NCBI RefSeq assembly: GCF_933775445.1
Contig: NW_026089464.1
Coordinates: 124,001-188,000 of the forward strand
DNA: 64,000 nucleotides
Source of the DNA: Argentina anserina
Taxonomy: Eukaryota; Streptophyta; Magnoliopsida; Rosales; Rosaceae
Direction: 5' to 3'
Shown piece by piece: positions 35,301 through 47,269 of this stretch (positions within the stretch are counted from its first letter, which is position 1; the number at the start of each line of letters is the position of its first letter). Below the pieces are notes generated by a model. That model made no database searches. It saw only the letters and a program-made list of their open reading frames with translations, and was not told where the DNA came from. The position numbers were made by a program, and so were the translations under genes.

Positions 35301-37963
35301 AAAGACGCCTTCATCCACCAATGATGCAAGTTCTAAAGGATGAAATCACTAAGTTGCACGATTGTGGCGTGATCTACCCCATCTCGGATAGTAGGTGGAT
35401 ATCTCCCATTCAAGTTGTACCAAAGAAGTCAGGAATCACGGTGGTAAAGAACAAAGATAATGAGTTAGTGCCTCAAAGGACGGTGACTGGTCACCGTGTG
35501 TGTATCGACTATAGAAAGCTCAACGCCACAACAAGGAAGGATCACATGCCGTTGCCATTCATTGATCAAATGCTTGAGAGATTGGCGGGTCATTCTTTCT
35601 ATTGTTTCCTTGATGGATATAGTGGATACAATCAGATTAGTGTTGCGGAGGAAGATCAAGAAAAGACGACATTCACATGCCCTTTTGGTACGTTTGCGTA
35701 TCGTCGCATGCCTTTTGGTTTATGCAACGCTCCAGGTACGTTTCAACGTTGTATGTATCACATTTTCTCTGAGTATATTGGTTCTAAAATTGAAGTTTTC
35801 ATGGATGATTTCTCTGTTTATGGTGAGAATTTCGATGCATGTTTAGAGAATGTGGAACTTGTGCTTAAACGTTGTGAAGAAACTAACTTGGTTTTGAATT
35901 GGGAAAAATGTCATTTCATGGTTACGCAAGGCATTGTCTTAGGCCATATTGTTTCATCTAGAGGAATTGAGGTTGATAAGTCTAAAATAGATCTTGTGCG
36001 TCACTTACCCCTCCCCACAAGTGTGAGGGATGTTCGATCGTTTCTTGGACATGCAGGTTTCTATCGTAGGTTTATCAAGGACTTTTCCAAGATTGCGAGA
36101 CCAATGAGTTCATTGCTTCAAAAAGACGTTCCCTTTCACTTTGATGATGATTGCAAGCTTGCATTCGAGACTTTGAAGAAGCTCTTAACTTCGGCACCAA
36201 TCATGGCACCGCCGGATTGGTCCTTGCCATTTGAGTTGATGTGTGATGCCTCCGACTATGCAGTTGGAGCCGTGCTAGGGCAGAGGAAGGATAAGCAGCC
36301 CTATGCCATCTATTATGCCTCACGAACGCTCAATGATGCTCAACAAAACTACACCACAACTGAAAAAGAACTTCTTGCCGTGATCTTTGCTCTAGATAAG
36401 TTTCGTTCTTACTTACTTCAATCCAAAGTTATTGTTTACACTGACCATGCAGCTTTGAAGTACTTAATGACGAAGAAGGATGCAAAACCAAGATTGATTC
36501 GATGGATTCTCTTACTCCAAGAGTTCGATCTCGAGATCAAGGACAAGAAGGGCAGTGACAATGTTGTGGCGGATCATTTGAGTCGTTTGGTGAGAGATGC
36601 CGAGCCCTTGGCTATCCAAGAGAGTTTCCCGGATGAGCAACTCTTTCGAGTTGAGGTAAGTGAGCCATGGTATGCAGATATTGTGAATTATTTAGTTTCT
36701 AAGCAATTTCCGGATACTTTATCGCATGCTCAAAAGAATAGACTCAAGGCATTAGCTAAGTATTATGTTTGGGATGAACCATACTTGTGGAAACATTGTG
36801 TTGATCAAATCATTAGGAGGTGTGTCCCTGAATCTGAACATCATTCTATACTTACTTTTTGCCATTCTGAGTCTGGTGGAGGACATTTTGGTTCACGTAG
36901 GACTGCTCTTAAGGTGTTGGAATGTGGTTTCTTTTGGCCTACGATCTTTAAAGATGCATACCAGTTTTGCATGACTTGTGATAGATGCCAACGCATGGGA
37001 AACATAGGTTCTAGAGATCAAATGCCGATGCATCCTATCTTGACTATTGAACTATTTGATTGTTGGGGTATCGATTTCATGGGACCTTTTCCAAACTCTA
37101 ATGGTTTCTTGTACATACTCGTTTGTGTTGATTATGTTTCGAAATGGGTGGAAGCAAAAGCCACCCGGACTAATGATTCTCGAGTTGTTGCAGATTTCCT
37201 TCGTTCTAACATTTTCTCTAGGTTTGGTATGCCAAGAGCAATCATTAGTGATGGAGGATCTCATTTTTGCAACCGGACCATTGAGGCGTTGTTGAGGAAG
37301 TATGGTATCAAGCATAAGGTTGCTACGCCTTATCACCCCCAAACAAGTGGACAAGTTGAGCTTTCTAATCGAGAGATCAAGATAATTTTAGAGAAATCAG
37401 TTGGACCATCACGCAAAGATTGGTCTCAAAGATTGGATGATGCTCTTTGGGCTTATAGAACCGCATACAAGACTCCTCTTGGAATGTCACCGTTTCGATT
37501 AGTTTATGGCAAGGCATGCCATCTACCCGTGGAGCTTGAGCATCGTGCATGGTGGGCTGTGAAGAATCTTAACATGGACATTGACGAGGCCGGATTGCAT
37601 AGGAAATTGCAATTGCATGAGCTTGAAGAGATTCGAAATGAGGCCTATGATTCGGCTATGATTTACAAGGAGAAGACCAAATCGTTCCATGACCGTATGA
37701 TTAGGAAGAAACACTTTGTCGTTGGGCAGAAAGTTCTTTTGTTTCATTCTCGACTTAAGTTGTTTCCAGGCAAGCTTCGTTCAAGGTGGCTTGGCCCATT
37801 TGTTATTACTCACATTTTTCCTTCTGGTGCTATCAGGATTAAGAGTGCAATAAATGGAAAGGAATTTCAGGTCAATGGACATCGCTTGAAGCCATACTAT
37901 GAGAACTTTATGGAGCATAACGTGGAGGAGACTTCTCTCCTTGAACCTACGGCAAGCAAGTGA
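32399..37963 (+). CDS. Gag-pol polyprotein of Athila-like retrotransposon (1,854 aa)
   Basis: One uninterrupted ORF encodes the capsid and all enzymes. The Gag domain is around residues 130-275 (W166 in the [14 protein letters not shown] region), with a CCHC zinc knuckle C329-x2-C-x4-H-x4-C342. The aspartic protease has DLGAS at D675 and ILLGRP at 750. Reverse transcriptase has catalytic D1072 and FMDD (D1136, D1137). RNase H has D1283, E1324 and D1349. Integrase has a HHCC finger (H1489, H1496, C1527, C1530), a D1559, D1618, E1654 triad with exact D-35-E spacing, and a GPF motif at 1799-1801. The proteins package the RNA, copy it to DNA and insert it in the genome. ATG 32399 is chosen because the frame opens upstream only at GTG 32381, which plants would not normally use. 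An out-of-frame ATG at 32395 stops after six codons. No stop, frameshift or missing catalytic residue was seen, so the product appears functional. Gag and pol share one frame, as is usual in this lineage. Confidence 0.95.
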   Translation: MSEISKRTRELKDRIQALRDLNNSFTSGPLDFETSPSNSILNSSPRLEEEEDLTFPFIFNSELDTIADRDIILVGAPMALKNAFIPTTPESPSCIAFTPPNEANFSIPVQLLGQLPKYSGSSMEDPNVHLREFLDICKLQSIHHLSQEGLRLLLFPFTLKDDAKRWLYSLPPGIITTWDEMTRKFLKQFFPAQLTKRLRREIQNFTQKDGDSLYEAWEEFQELQRKCPHHGISLDDLVQFFYEGLDTTNKSMVDSACGCTFMNKTSQEAYTLIDDLADNNRQFSSKEKRGSKSRGVYDVDARNQMATLERKLDVLVKAFNGSSINNQACGICSLKDHITETCPNGAMTEEELNFMGQQRPRYDPYSNTYNPGLRDHPNFRWNNNAQPSNAQGQGPRPSGLFVRPQVPQGSVPFNSNVHGSNNASAPNYDELLKSLAQGQQNLNSATQALVTGQQAHSKDITELKKQMGQVIDFMGKIHEGGKLPSQTEPNPNVKAMMTRSGRILDAQLQQNKKAVPSKGKEAESFNANDIEKDPASSKANDVVPLPTSDHDAHDKGKDPNSSGLVSTNALPRVPFPNRFAKQKKNDSDQVMLDIFKKVEVNMPLIECIQQNPRYAKFLKELCTNKRMTREKEVVTMSETVSAVLQRKLPPKLKDPGSFSIPCTIGNMTFEKIMLDLGASINVMPYYIYEDLGLGDLKRDNVVIRLADCSNKVPLGYVEDVLVQVSSLIFPADFYVLDMEPTEGDDKEVPILLGRPFMRTARTKIDVFSGSLTFEFDGEVISFNIFEAMRYPLSELSDCFSVDILYSLADNYLDTLAHDELALTIAQGAGFASDGSNVSELEANDAVPSFVLENVASLEVSPREVSYVSPSPILLTTNKNLPSVVQAPKLDLKVLPDHLKYAFLGDEDTLPVIISSALNEEQEERLIEVLKKHKTAIGWTLADIKGISPTMCVHRILLEDGAKPTKECQRRLHPPMMQVLKDEITKLHDCGVIYPISDSRWISPIQVVPKKSGITVVKNKDNELVPQRTVTGHRVCIDYRKLNATTRKDHMPLPFIDQMLERLAGHSFYCFLDGYSGYNQISVAEEDQEKTTFTCPFGTFAYRRMPFGLCNAPGTFQRCMYHIFSEYIGSKIEVFMDDFSVYGENFDACLENVELVLKRCEETNLVLNWEKCHFMVTQGIVLGHIVSSRGIEVDKSKIDLVRHLPLPTSVRDVRSFLGHAGFYRRFIKDFSKIARPMSSLLQKDVPFHFDDDCKLAFETLKKLLTSAPIMAPPDWSLPFELMCDASDYAVGAVLGQRKDKQPYAIYYASRTLNDAQQNYTTTEKELLAVIFALDKFRSYLLQSKVIVYTDHAALKYLMTKKDAKPRLIRWILLLQEFDLEIKDKKGSDNVVADHLSRLVRDAEPLAIQESFPDEQLFRVEVSEPWYADIVNYLVSKQFPDTLSHAQKNRLKALAKYYVWDEPYLWKHCVDQIIRRCVPESEHHSILTFCHSESGGGHFGSRRTALKVLECGFFWPTIFKDAYQFCMTCDRCQRMGNIGSRDQMPMHPILTIELFDCWGIDFMGPFPNSNGFLYILVCVDYVSKWVEAKATRTNDSRVVADFLRSNIFSRFGMPRAIISDGGSHFCNRTIEALLRKYGIKHKVATPYHPQTSGQVELSNREIKIILEKSVGPSRKDWSQRLDDALWAYRTAYKTPLGMSPFRLVYGKACHLPVELEHRAWWAVKNLNMDIDEAGLHRKLQLHELEEIRNEAYDSAMIYKEKTKSFHDRMIRKKHFVVGQKVLLFHSRLKLFPGKLRSRWLGPFVITHIFPSGAIRIKSAINGKEFQVNGHRLKPYYENFMEHNVEETSLLEPTASK

Positions 37964-38105
37964 AATTCTGGAGATAGTCTAGGCTTTGGACTATAAATTT
38001 AAGCCAATGAAGGAGCCATCAATGAGTGTTTGCATTTTCTTATCCCTTATCTCTTTTTAATTTTCATTGCTTATCATATTGTACATTGAGGGCAATGTAA
38101 GTTTT

Positions 38106-38120
38106 AAGTGTGGGGTGGGG
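38106..38120 (+). other. Internal polypurine-tract-like sequence
   Basis: aagtgtggggtgggg, 142 bp after the gag-pol stop, preceded by cattgagggcaatgtaag. It shares aagtgtgggg with the tract at the 3' LTR. It could serve as an additional plus-strand primer site or be a relic of a rearrangement that removed the env region. Confidence 0.5.
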
Positions 38121-38796
38121 TATACATCATTCGGTGTATTTGTTGCTTTGATTTTTTTTGTTTTGATTTTGTCTTGAGTCTTAGGTATGCCTTTAACTGT
38201 CTATGATGAGTTGATCTTTGAATTTATGGTTGATAGATGATCACAATATTGAATTGAACTTAATTGCTATTTGATGGTTAATCGATGTGTAGAGATTGTA
38301 CGAACATGTAACAGATGAGGATTTTGAAACTTAGGTACAGAATGAGCATGTTCCTAACTTGTTTGAATTCATCTAACCTTTGTGAGTTTCGAGCCATATA
38401 TGTGCCTTTCTTTGGAGAGTTTAATCTATCGTTTCTTAGCTATATAACCTCATTACATCTATTTTGATCAATTCATATGCCATAGAATTGCAATGAACTA
38501 GAGAATGCTAGAACTTACTTTGTGAAACTTTCAAAACTTTTATCATAATATACTCTGATTTTGAAAATGATTGTTGGATCTTTTTAGGGATTCCACCACT
38601 TAAACCAAAAAGCCGTATGCCTTATTTGTGCCCTGCTTGGGACACCTTAGTATGAACCCCTTTGAGCCAACATTAAACCTTTTCTTTCATTACCAACATG
38701 TTAATATCCTTGCTTAGTATAGTTATATCTCTACCTTGTTCTCAAAGCTTGGCAGAGCCGATTTCTTGGTGTTAATATGGAGTGATGATTCGATTC

Positions 38797-38808
38797 AAGT
38801 GTGGGGTT
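38797..38808 (+). other. Second internal polypurine-tract-like sequence
   Basis: aagtgtggggtt, matching the first twelve bases of the terminal tract at 39688. The match is short, so independent origin is possible. Confidence 0.4.
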
Positions 38809-39687
38809 ATGCTATGTATGTATTTGTGCCTTAAGAAAAAGGTGAAAAGAATGAAGAAAAAAATAGAAAGATGCCGTGAGAAGAAAAAAAAAATATACAT
38901 GAACACGGCTTGAAAGAAAAAATATATATATACAAAGAAGTTACAGCATAGCTATGTTTGATGTGAATTTGGAGTTGTGATGTATTTGTTGAAGGCTCAA
39001 TAATGTTGTACTTTAGCCTTTGTTCGTTTTCACAATGTTTAGAGTGAAGAATAGGTTCAACATGATGAAAATTGGCCCTTGTTTTATGGAGTATGGCGAC
39101 ATAAGGTGAATGATTCTTGCTTTGCTAAGTCTTGAGGATGACCTTTGTGATTCCTTTTACCTAAAAAAAATCATATCCTTACCGAGCCTAAGCCTACCAT
39201 TTATAAAGATCTGCATGATTCTTAAAATGAGTAGCTCTTGATTTGTGGAGTTTGTTTCATGAGTAAGCATATGGTTTGGGTTCATTTGTGCATATGATTT
39301 GTATCTTTCATGAGGTGTTCGAATTCACTATGTGTTCATAACTCTTGTGTGTGAAAAACTTTTAAGCATATGACATGTTCTTGAGAGAAAATATTCGGAG
39401 TGCATATCCCTTGTGAGTTGAATTTTGAACTTGTTTTGAACATGTCGAGCTTAATATCACCTATGTTTTCTGCCTTGTCTTACTTGTTCTGCGAGATCAC
39501 ATGTTTATTAACCATTCAAATCATTCTATCTATTTCGATTGAGTATTATTCTTGATGCTATGAGTTTGAAGATCTCTGAGACAAAATGTTGAAGGCATTA
39601 TAGTTGAGTCATTAGTTTAGTTCTTTGATTTTTGTTTTATGTTTGTGTTTCCCTTTTCTAGTGTTTGCTAAGGGACTAGCAAAGCTT

Positions 39688-39701
39688 AAGTGTGGGGTTG
39701 T
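39688..39701 (+). other. Polypurine tract next to the 3' LTR
   Basis: aagtgtggggttgt lies immediately before the 3' LTR TG. In LTR retroelements the RNase H-resistant purine stretch here primes plus-strand DNA synthesis. The purine run is short and interrupted by T, as is seen in other Athila-type elements. Confidence 0.75.
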
Positions 39702-41901
39702 TGATAGGAGCACAAAGTGTGACATTCTTAATGTGATTATGCCCTATTCTTACTCTTTGTTACCTCTTATTTAGTAGGTTTTAGTTTCTTTTGTATGAAT
39801 AAGTGTCTAGGTAGAGCTTATATCAATTATGAATGAATTGATGATAAAATCGTGCTAAGTGTTAATAATCCTTGTTGAGATATGATTCCTTGTTCGAGTA
39901 GGATTCATCCTTTCGTATTTCTTTGTTTCTAACATACTTATTCTTATTAGGAAATACAAATCCATGTTGGAGAAGGAAAGCAATCCTAGTTCCACAAGGA
40001 AAAAGGAGAAGAAGATTTGCACTTAAAAGCCCAATCAATGCAAGAATGAAAATGCTGTCAAGATTCGTAGTCCAACTTCGACGGGCTCTCCTGGATAGCT
40101 CCGATCGAGTTAGAAGACGTACCTTATATGGATAAAAAGCTGTGTGAGTCTAGTTTATGTAGGATTTGGAATCAAATCAATATCTTATTCCTACAGGGAG
40201 ATATGACCGAATCATTGCTCGGAGGTCCAGTGAACTCCGCGGAATTATCTCAGCCGTTGATTTGCTTTTGATCCAAGGGCTATGAGGGAAACTTGGGACT
40301 TTGTTCCTCCTGCATATAGAGCACAAATATTTATCAGAATGTCCATAAATCCCTGCACCAAAGAATGTCAAAGAAGGCATGCAGCAAATTAAATGACAAG
40401 AGGCAAGAAAGTCAAAGAAGGCATGCAGCAAATTTAATGAGGAGAGGTAAGAAAAATCAAACATGGCTGCAACAAATAAGACTTTTGCTGCCTCCCTAAT
40501 TCAAAGGAAGAAATTTGTGCAAAAGAAATCAGCATTAAAGGAGGAAGAAGATATGCAATTAATGCAAAAGATATGCAATCCTTATAGAAATCAGAATTCT
40601 GGCACTGCAGATCATCCAACTTTGACGAGCTCCCCTGGACAGCTCCGAATGACTGAGAAAGTGCATGATATATGGATGAAAAGCCACGGAAGTCTAGTTG
40701 AAATTGCCAGTTGGAATCATCTCAATATCTATTTTCTAGAGAAAGTTATGGCCACAACAAGGGACAAAGGTCAGATCTGCCGAATCTAGGAAACCTCAAC
40801 CAATTTGGTTTCAACTTTGTGGACTTTGTGGCCATCCTCCCTTGGGTTTCTTCCTCTATATATAGCACCTCAATTCCACAGAAAAAGATCATCAACCTTG
40901 CTCACAAGACTTGCCAAAGCTCTGCCTTAAACACTATTCATCATCCTCAAAGCCATTCAAGGCGAAAACACCATCTTCCCTTCATTCCATTCGATCCAAA
41001 GTGCTACGCCTAGGATTGCCATTCAAGTTGAAGCCGTGCTGCCTTGTTTTGATACCGCTAAGGAGATTTACAAAGTGTAACTCGTTACTTCTTCACTTAT
41101 GTTTTCCGTTTGGATTCTTTATGTGATGTTGTGTTTATGTTTTTGGCTAGTTCCAAATTTGTGGAATACTCTCATGTAGTTTACGATTTTGCAAGATGTT
41201 ATAAAGTAGTTCTGATTTTGTTGTCTATGATTTCTATGTAGATATCGTGAGTTTATAATTCAATGATTTAATGATTCTCTTTCTTGTGTGTTAACTATAT
41301 GTGATTCAAGGCGCTAAGTTAGTTTTGCATATAGGATTCTTAAGTGTTTTTGTTAACTTGTTAAAGTAAGTGACATGCTTGACTTGTTAGTAATCACTAG
41401 GAATTAACCATGATCCGTTTGTTATCTAAGATGCGCTAAGTAATTAGATAAGAGATGAATCAATGAAGTGGTAAGATTGAGAATGACATGTTACCGTGTA
41501 ATTTCTAAGCGCTAAGATAGGATTACCAGGCCATGTTTCGAGTTAGGGATGCGCTAAGTAACCTAGTTCGGTATTAGGTTGTTGTTTGTTCACTCAATAC
41601 TTGTCCGCTAAGGCTCGGTTTTTGCATGGGATGAGATTATGATTTTGAAGCTACTTGTGACGATTTGTTTGGTGATGTTTATGTGTTGGTTGGTTGATCA
41701 CATGTATATATTAGTTTAGGTTTATTTTATGTTCTTGATCTGATCCTATATCAAATCTCTTAAACTCTTATGAATTCATGGTTAAATGTTTGTGATTCTT
41801 TACCCTGGTTGGATCCCCGGTTTGTGAACGATACCCTCTTGCTTTATACTACTAACGATGCTTACAGGGTTAATATTGATCTCGAGTAATCGAACCGATC
41901 A
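39702..41901 (+). repeat. 3' long terminal repeat (2,200 bp)
   Basis: Same length and ends as the 5' LTR, at an offset of 10,279 bp. The five differing positions here are 40182, 40646, 40937, 41628 and 41778. It is preceded directly by the polypurine tract and followed by the right target-site copy. Transcript 3' ends should form in its R region; I saw no canonical AATAAA after the expected start site, which is not unusual for plant elements. Confidence 0.95.
40800..40865 (+). promoter_or_regulatory. Predicted promoter copy in the 3' LTR
   Basis: Identical CCAAT and TATATATAG elements (TATA at 40857-40864). If active, it would read outward through R/U5 into the right satellite arm, in the sense direction of the satellite strand shown. 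Whether it does so cannot be told from sequence. Confidence 0.6.
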
Positions 41902-41906
41902 TCTTT
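41902..41906. repeat. Target-site duplication, right copy
   Basis: TCTTT immediately after the 3' LTR, followed by actattccaattgtg. Joining the left flank to the base after this copy recreates the normal subunit gtatctttactattcc, so the insertion point within a 41-bp subunit is known to the base. Confidence 0.93.
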
Positions 41907-43996
41907 ACTATTCCAATTGTGTATCTTTTCATTTCTCGTTTGAGTATCTTTCTGTAAGGCTTCTGATGCGAGTTTCTATTGTATTTGAGAGTTTTGCAAG
42001 TGTGGGAGTGTGTTTCTTTCAAACTGAGTATCTTTACATCGTTTGCGTATCTTTACTATTCCAATTGTGTATCTTTACATCGTTTGCGTATCTTTACTAT
42101 TCCAATTGTGTATCTTTTCATTTTTCGTTTGAGTATCTTTCTGGAAGGCTTTCTGATGCGAGTTTCTATTGAATTTGAGAGTTTTGCAAGTGTGGGAGTG
42201 TGTTTCCTTCAAACTGAGTATCTTTACATCGTTTGCGTATGTTTACTATTCCAATTGTGTATCTTTACATCGTTTGCGTATCTTTACTATTCCAATTGTG
42301 TATCTTTTCATTTCTCGTTTGAGTATCTTTCTGTAAGGCTTCTGATGCGAGTTTCTATTGTATTTGAGAGTTTTGCAAGTGTGGGAGTGTGTTTCTTTCA
42401 AACTGAGTATCTTTACATCGTTTGCGTATCTTTACTATTCCAATTGTGTATCTTTTCATTTCTTGTTTGAGTATCTTTCTGTAAGGCTTTCTGATGCGAG
42501 TTTCTATTGTATTTGAGAGTTTTGCAAGTGTGGGAGTGTGTTTCTTTCAAACTGAGTATGTTTACATCGTTTGCGTATCTTTACTATTCCAATTGTGTAT
42601 CTTTTCATTTCTCGTTTGAGTATCTTTCTGTAAGGCTTCTGATGCGAGTTTCTATTGTATTTGAGAGTTTTGCAAGTGTGGGAGTGTGTTTCTTTCAAAC
42701 TGAGTATCTTTACATCGTTTGCGTATCTTTACTATTCCAATTGTGTATCTTTTCATTTCTCGTTTAAGTATCTTTCTGTAAGGCTTCTGATGCGAGTTTC
42801 TATTGTATTTCAGAGTTTTGCAAGTGTGAGAGTGTGTTTCTTTCAAACTGAGTATCTTTACATCGTTTGCGTATCTTTACTATTCCAATTGTGTATCTTT
42901 ACATCGTTTCCGTATCTTTACTATTCCAATTGTGTCTCTTTTCATTTCTTGTTTGAGTATCTTTCTGTAAGTCTTTCTGATGCGAGTTTCTATTGTATTT
43001 GAGAGTTTTGCAAGTGTGGGAGTGTGTTTCTTTCAAACTGAGTATCTTTACATCGTTTGCATATCTTTACTATTCCAATTGTGTATCTTTTCATTTCTCG
43101 TTTGAGTATCTTTCTGTAAGGCTTCTGATGCGAGTTTCTATTGTATTTGAGAGTTTTGCAAGTGTGGGAGTGTGTTTCTTTCAATCTGAGTATCTTTACA
43201 TCGTTTGCGTATCTTTACTATTCCAATTGTGTATCTTTACATCGTTTGCGTATCTTTACTATTCCAATTGTGTATCTTTTCATTTCTCGTTTGAGTATCT
43301 TTCTGTAAGGCTTCTGATGCGAGTTTCTATTGTATTTGAGAGTTTTGCAAGTGTGGGAGTGTGTTTCTTTCAATCTGAGTATCTTTACATCGTTTGTGTA
43401 TCTTTACTATTCCAATTGTGTATCTTTTCATTTCTCGTTTGAGTATCTTTCTGTCAGGCTTCTGATGCGAGTTTCTATTGTACTTGAGAGTTTTGTAAGT
43501 GTGGGAGTGTGTTTCTTTCAAACTGAGTATCTTTACATCGTTTGCGTATCTTTACTATTCCAATTGTGTATCTTTACATCGTTTCCGTATCTTTACTATT
43601 CCAATTGTGTATCTTTTCATTTCTCGTTTGAGTATCTTTCTGTAAGGCTTTCTGATGCGAGTTTCTATTGAATTTGAGAGTTTTGCAAGTGTGGGAGTGT
43701 GTTTCCTTCAAACTGAGTATCTTTACATCGTTTGCGTATGTTTACTATTCCAATTGTGTATCTTTACATGGTTTGCGTATCTTTACTATTCCAATTGTGT
43801 ATCTTTTCATTTCTCGTTTGAGTATCTTTCTGTAAGGCTTCTGATGCGAGTTTCTATTGTATTTGAGAGTTTTGCAAGTGTGGGAGTGTGTTTCTTTCAA
43901 ACTGAGTATCTTTACATCGTTTGCGTATCTTTACTATTCCAATTGTGTATCTTTTCATTTCTTGTTTGAGTATCTTTCTGTAAGGCTTTCTGATGC

Positions 43997-46900
43997 GAGT
44001 TTCTATTGTATTTGAGAGTTTTGCAAGTGTGGGAGTGTGTTTCTTTCAAACTGAGTATCTTTACATCGTTTGCGTATCTTTACTATTCCAATTGTGTATC
44101 TTTTCATTTCTCGTTTCAGTATCTTTTTGTAAGGCTTCTGATGCGAGTTTCTATTGTATTTGAGAGTTTTGCAAGTGTGGGAGTGTGTTTCTTTCAATCT
44201 GAGTATCTTTACATCGTTTGCGTATGTTTACTATTCCAATTGTGTATCTTTACATCGTTTGCGTATCTTTACTATTCAAATTGTGTATCTTTTCATTTCT
44301 CGTTTGAGTATCTTTCTGTAAGGCTTCTGATGCGAGTTTCTATTGTATTTGAGAGTTTTGCAAGTGTGGGTGTGTGTTTCTTTCAATCTGAGTATCTTTA
44401 CATTGTTTGCGTATCTTTACTATTCCAATTGTGTATCTTTACATCGTTTGCGTATCTTTACTATTCCAATTGTGTATCTTTTCATTTCACGTTTGAGTAT
44501 CTTTCTGTAAGGCTTTCTGATGCGAGTTTCTATTGTATTTGAGAGTTTTGCAAGTGTGGGAGTGTGTTTCTTTCAAACTGAGTATCTTTACATCGTTTGC
44601 ATATCTTTACTATTCCAATTATATATCTTTTCATTTCTTGTTTGAGTATCTTTCTGTAAGTCTTTCTGATGCGAGTTTCTATTGTATTTGAGAGTTTTGC
44701 AAGTGTGGGAGTGTGTTTCTTTCAAACTGAGTATCTTTACATCGTTTGCATATCTTTACTATTCCAATTGTGTATCTTTTCATTTCTCGTTTGAGTATCT
44801 TTCTGTAAGGCTTCTGATGCGAGTTTCTATTGTATTTGAGAGTTTTGCAAGTGTGGGAGTGTGTTTCTTTCAATCTGAGAATCTTTACATCGTTTGCGTA
44901 TCTTTACTATTCCAATTGTGTATCTTTACATCGTTTGCGTATCTTTACTATTCCAATTGTGTATCTTTTCATTTCTCGTTTGAGTATCTTTCTGGAAGGC
45001 TTTCTGATGCGAGTTTCTATTGAATTTGAGAGTTTTGCAAGTGTGGGAGTGTGTTTCCTTCAAACTGAGTATCTTTACATCGTTTGCGTATCTTTACTAT
45101 TCCAATTGTGTATCTTTTCATTTCTCGTTTGAGTATCTTTCTGTAAGGCTTCTGATGCGAGTTTCTATTGTATTTGAGAGTTTTGCAAGTGTGGGAGTGT
45201 GTTTCTTTCAAACTGAGTATCTTTACATCGTTTGCGTATCTTTACTATTCCAATTGTGTATCTTTACATCGTTTCCGTATCTTTACTATTCCAATTGTGT
45301 ATCTTTTCATTTCTCGTTTGAGTATCTTTCTGTAAGGCTTTCTGATGCGAGTTTCTATTGAATTTGAGAGTTTTGCAAGTGTGGGAGTGTGTTTCCTTCA
45401 AACTGAGTATCTTTACATCGTTTGCGTATGTTTACTATTCCAATTGTGTATCTTTACATCGTTTGCGTATCTTTACTATTCCATTTGTGTATCTTTTCAT
45501 TTCTCGTTTGAGTATCTTTCTGTAAGGCTTCTGATGCGAGTTTCTATTGTATTTGAGAGTTTTGCAAGTGTGGGAGTGTGTTTCTTTCAAACTGAGTATC
45601 TTTACATCGTTTGCGTATCTTTACTATTCCAATTGTGTATCTTTTCATTTCTCGTTTCAGTATCTTTTTGTAAGGCTTCTGATGCGAGTTTCTATTGTAT
45701 TTGAGAGTTTTGCAAGTGTGGGAGTGTGTTTCTTTCAATCTGAGTATCTTTACATCGTTTGCGTATGTTTACTATTCCAATTGTGTATCTTTACATCGTT
45801 TGCGTATCTTTACTATTCAAATTGTGTATCTTTTCATTTCTCGTTTGAGTATCTTTCTGTAAGGCTTCTGATGCGAGTTTCTATTGTATTTGAGAGTTTT
45901 GCAAGTGTGGGAGTGTGTTTCTTTCAATCTGAGTATCTTTACATCGTTTGCGTATGTTTACTATTCCAATTGTGTATCTTTACATCGTTTGCGTATCTTT
46001 ACTATTCAAATTGTGTATCTTTTCATTTCTCGTTTGAGTATCTTTCTGTAAGGCTTCTGATGCGAGTTTCTATTGTATTTGAGAGTTTTGCAAGTGTGGG
46101 TGTGTGTTTCTTTCAATCTGAGTATCTTTACATTGTTTGCGTATCTTTACTATTCCAATTGTGTATCTTTACATCGTTTGCGTATCTTTACTATTCCAAT
46201 TGTGTATCTTTTCATTTCACGTTTGAGTATCTTTCTGTAAGGCTTTCTGATGCGAGTTTCTATTGTATTTGAGAGTTTTGCAAGTGTGGGAGTGTGTTTC
46301 TTTCAAACTGAGTATCTTTACATCGTTTGCGTATCTTTACTATTCCAATTGTGTATCTTTTCATTTCTCGTTTCAGTATCTTTTTGTAAGGCTTCTGATG
46401 CGAGTTTCTATTGTATTTGAGAGTTTTGCAAGTGTGGGAGTGTGTTTCTTTCAATCTGAGTATCTTTACATCGTTTGCGTATGTTTACTATTCCAATTGT
46501 GTATCTTTACATCGTTTGCGTATCTTTACTATTCAAATTGTGTATCTTTTCATTTCTCGTTTGAGTATCTTTCTGTAAGGCTTCTGATGCGAGTTTCTAT
46601 TGTATTTGAGAGTTTTGCAAGTGTGGGTGTGTGTTTCTTTCAATCTGAGTATCTTTACATTGTTTGCGTATCTTTACTATTCCATTTGTGTATCTTTACA
46701 TCGTTTGCGTATCTTTACTATTCCAATTGTGTATCTTTTCATTTCACGTTTGAGTATCTTTCTGTAAGGCTTTCTGATGCGAGTTTCTATTGTATTTGAG
46801 AGTTTTGCAAGTGTGGGAGTGTGTTTCTTTCAAACTGAGTATCTTTACATCGTTTGCATATCTTTACTATTCCAATTATATATCTTTTCATTTCTTGTTT

Positions 46901-47237
46901 GAGTATCTTTCTGTAAGTCTTTCTGATGCGAGTTTCTATTGTATTTGAGAGTTTTGCAAGTGTGGGAGTGTGTTTCTTTCAAACTGAGTATCTTTACATC
47001 GTTTGCATATCTTTACTATTCCAATTGTGTATCTTTTCATTTCTCGTTTGAGTATCTTTCTGTAAGGCTTCTGATGCGAGTTTCTATTGTATTTGAGAGT
47101 TTTGCAAGTGTGGGAGTGTGTTTCTTTCAATCTGAGAATCTTTACATCGTTTGCGTATCTTTACTATTCCAATTGTGTATCTTTACATCGTTTGCGTATC
47201 TTTACTATTCCAATTGTGTATCTTTTCATTTCTCGTT
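43997..47237 (+). repeat. 2,257-bp offset duplication with nested 716-bp tetramer
   Basis: Monomers at 43997, 44145, 44334, 44524 and 44673 recur at 46254, 46402, 46591, 46781 and 46930 (offset 2,257), with shared variants gtttcagtatc, tattcaaattg, gtgtgggtgtg, catttcacg and attatatatc. Between them, 45538-46253 is a 716-bp relative (148, 189, 189, 190) with the tattcaaattg monomer duplicated. Similarity continues to about 47237, including the ctgagaatc change. Confidence 0.8.
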
Positions 47238-47269
47238 TGAGAATCTTTCTGTAAGGTTTCTGATGCGAG

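Larger units (their letters stand above)
37964..39687 (+). other. 3' noncoding region of the element; no env-like ORF
   Basis: About 1.7 kb after the gag-pol stop with no ORF of note on either strand. Many Athila relatives carry an env-like gene here; this copy has none that I can recognise. It holds two internal aagtgtgggg words (38106 and 38797) resembling the terminal polypurine tract, and an A-rich stretch at about 38834-38935 with runs of A and short TA repeats. Otherwise it is AT-rich sequence without recognisable features. Confidence 0.8.
29423..41901 (+). mobile_element. Full-length Athila-like Ty3/gypsy LTR retrotransposon
   Basis: A 12,479-bp element with 2,200-bp LTRs at both ends (each starting TGATAGGAG and ending CGATCA, thus TG...CA), a tRNA-Asp primer-binding site two bases after the 5' LTR, one gag-pol ORF in order gag, protease, RT, RNase H, integrase, and a polypurine tract next to the 3' LTR. 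Protein signatures ([16 protein letters not shown] before the protease, [14 protein letters not shown] in RT) and the long leader and 3' noncoding region fit the Athila lineage. It is inserted in sense with the chosen satellite strand and flanked by TCTTT repeats. All parts needed for retrotransposition of a gag-pol element look intact. No env-like ORF is present. Confidence 0.95.

Noticed and set aside
35691..35702. The 12-base word cgtttgcgtatc in the RT coding region is identical to part of the satellite subunit
   Set aside because: It encodes the conserved RT segment [10 protein letters not shown] chance 12-base match between a 12-kb element and this monomer is not improbable, and flanks do not match.
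41858..42172. ORF crossing the 3' LTR/satellite junction
   Set aside because: A chance fusion of LTR end and satellite frame; no sign of a chimeric gene.
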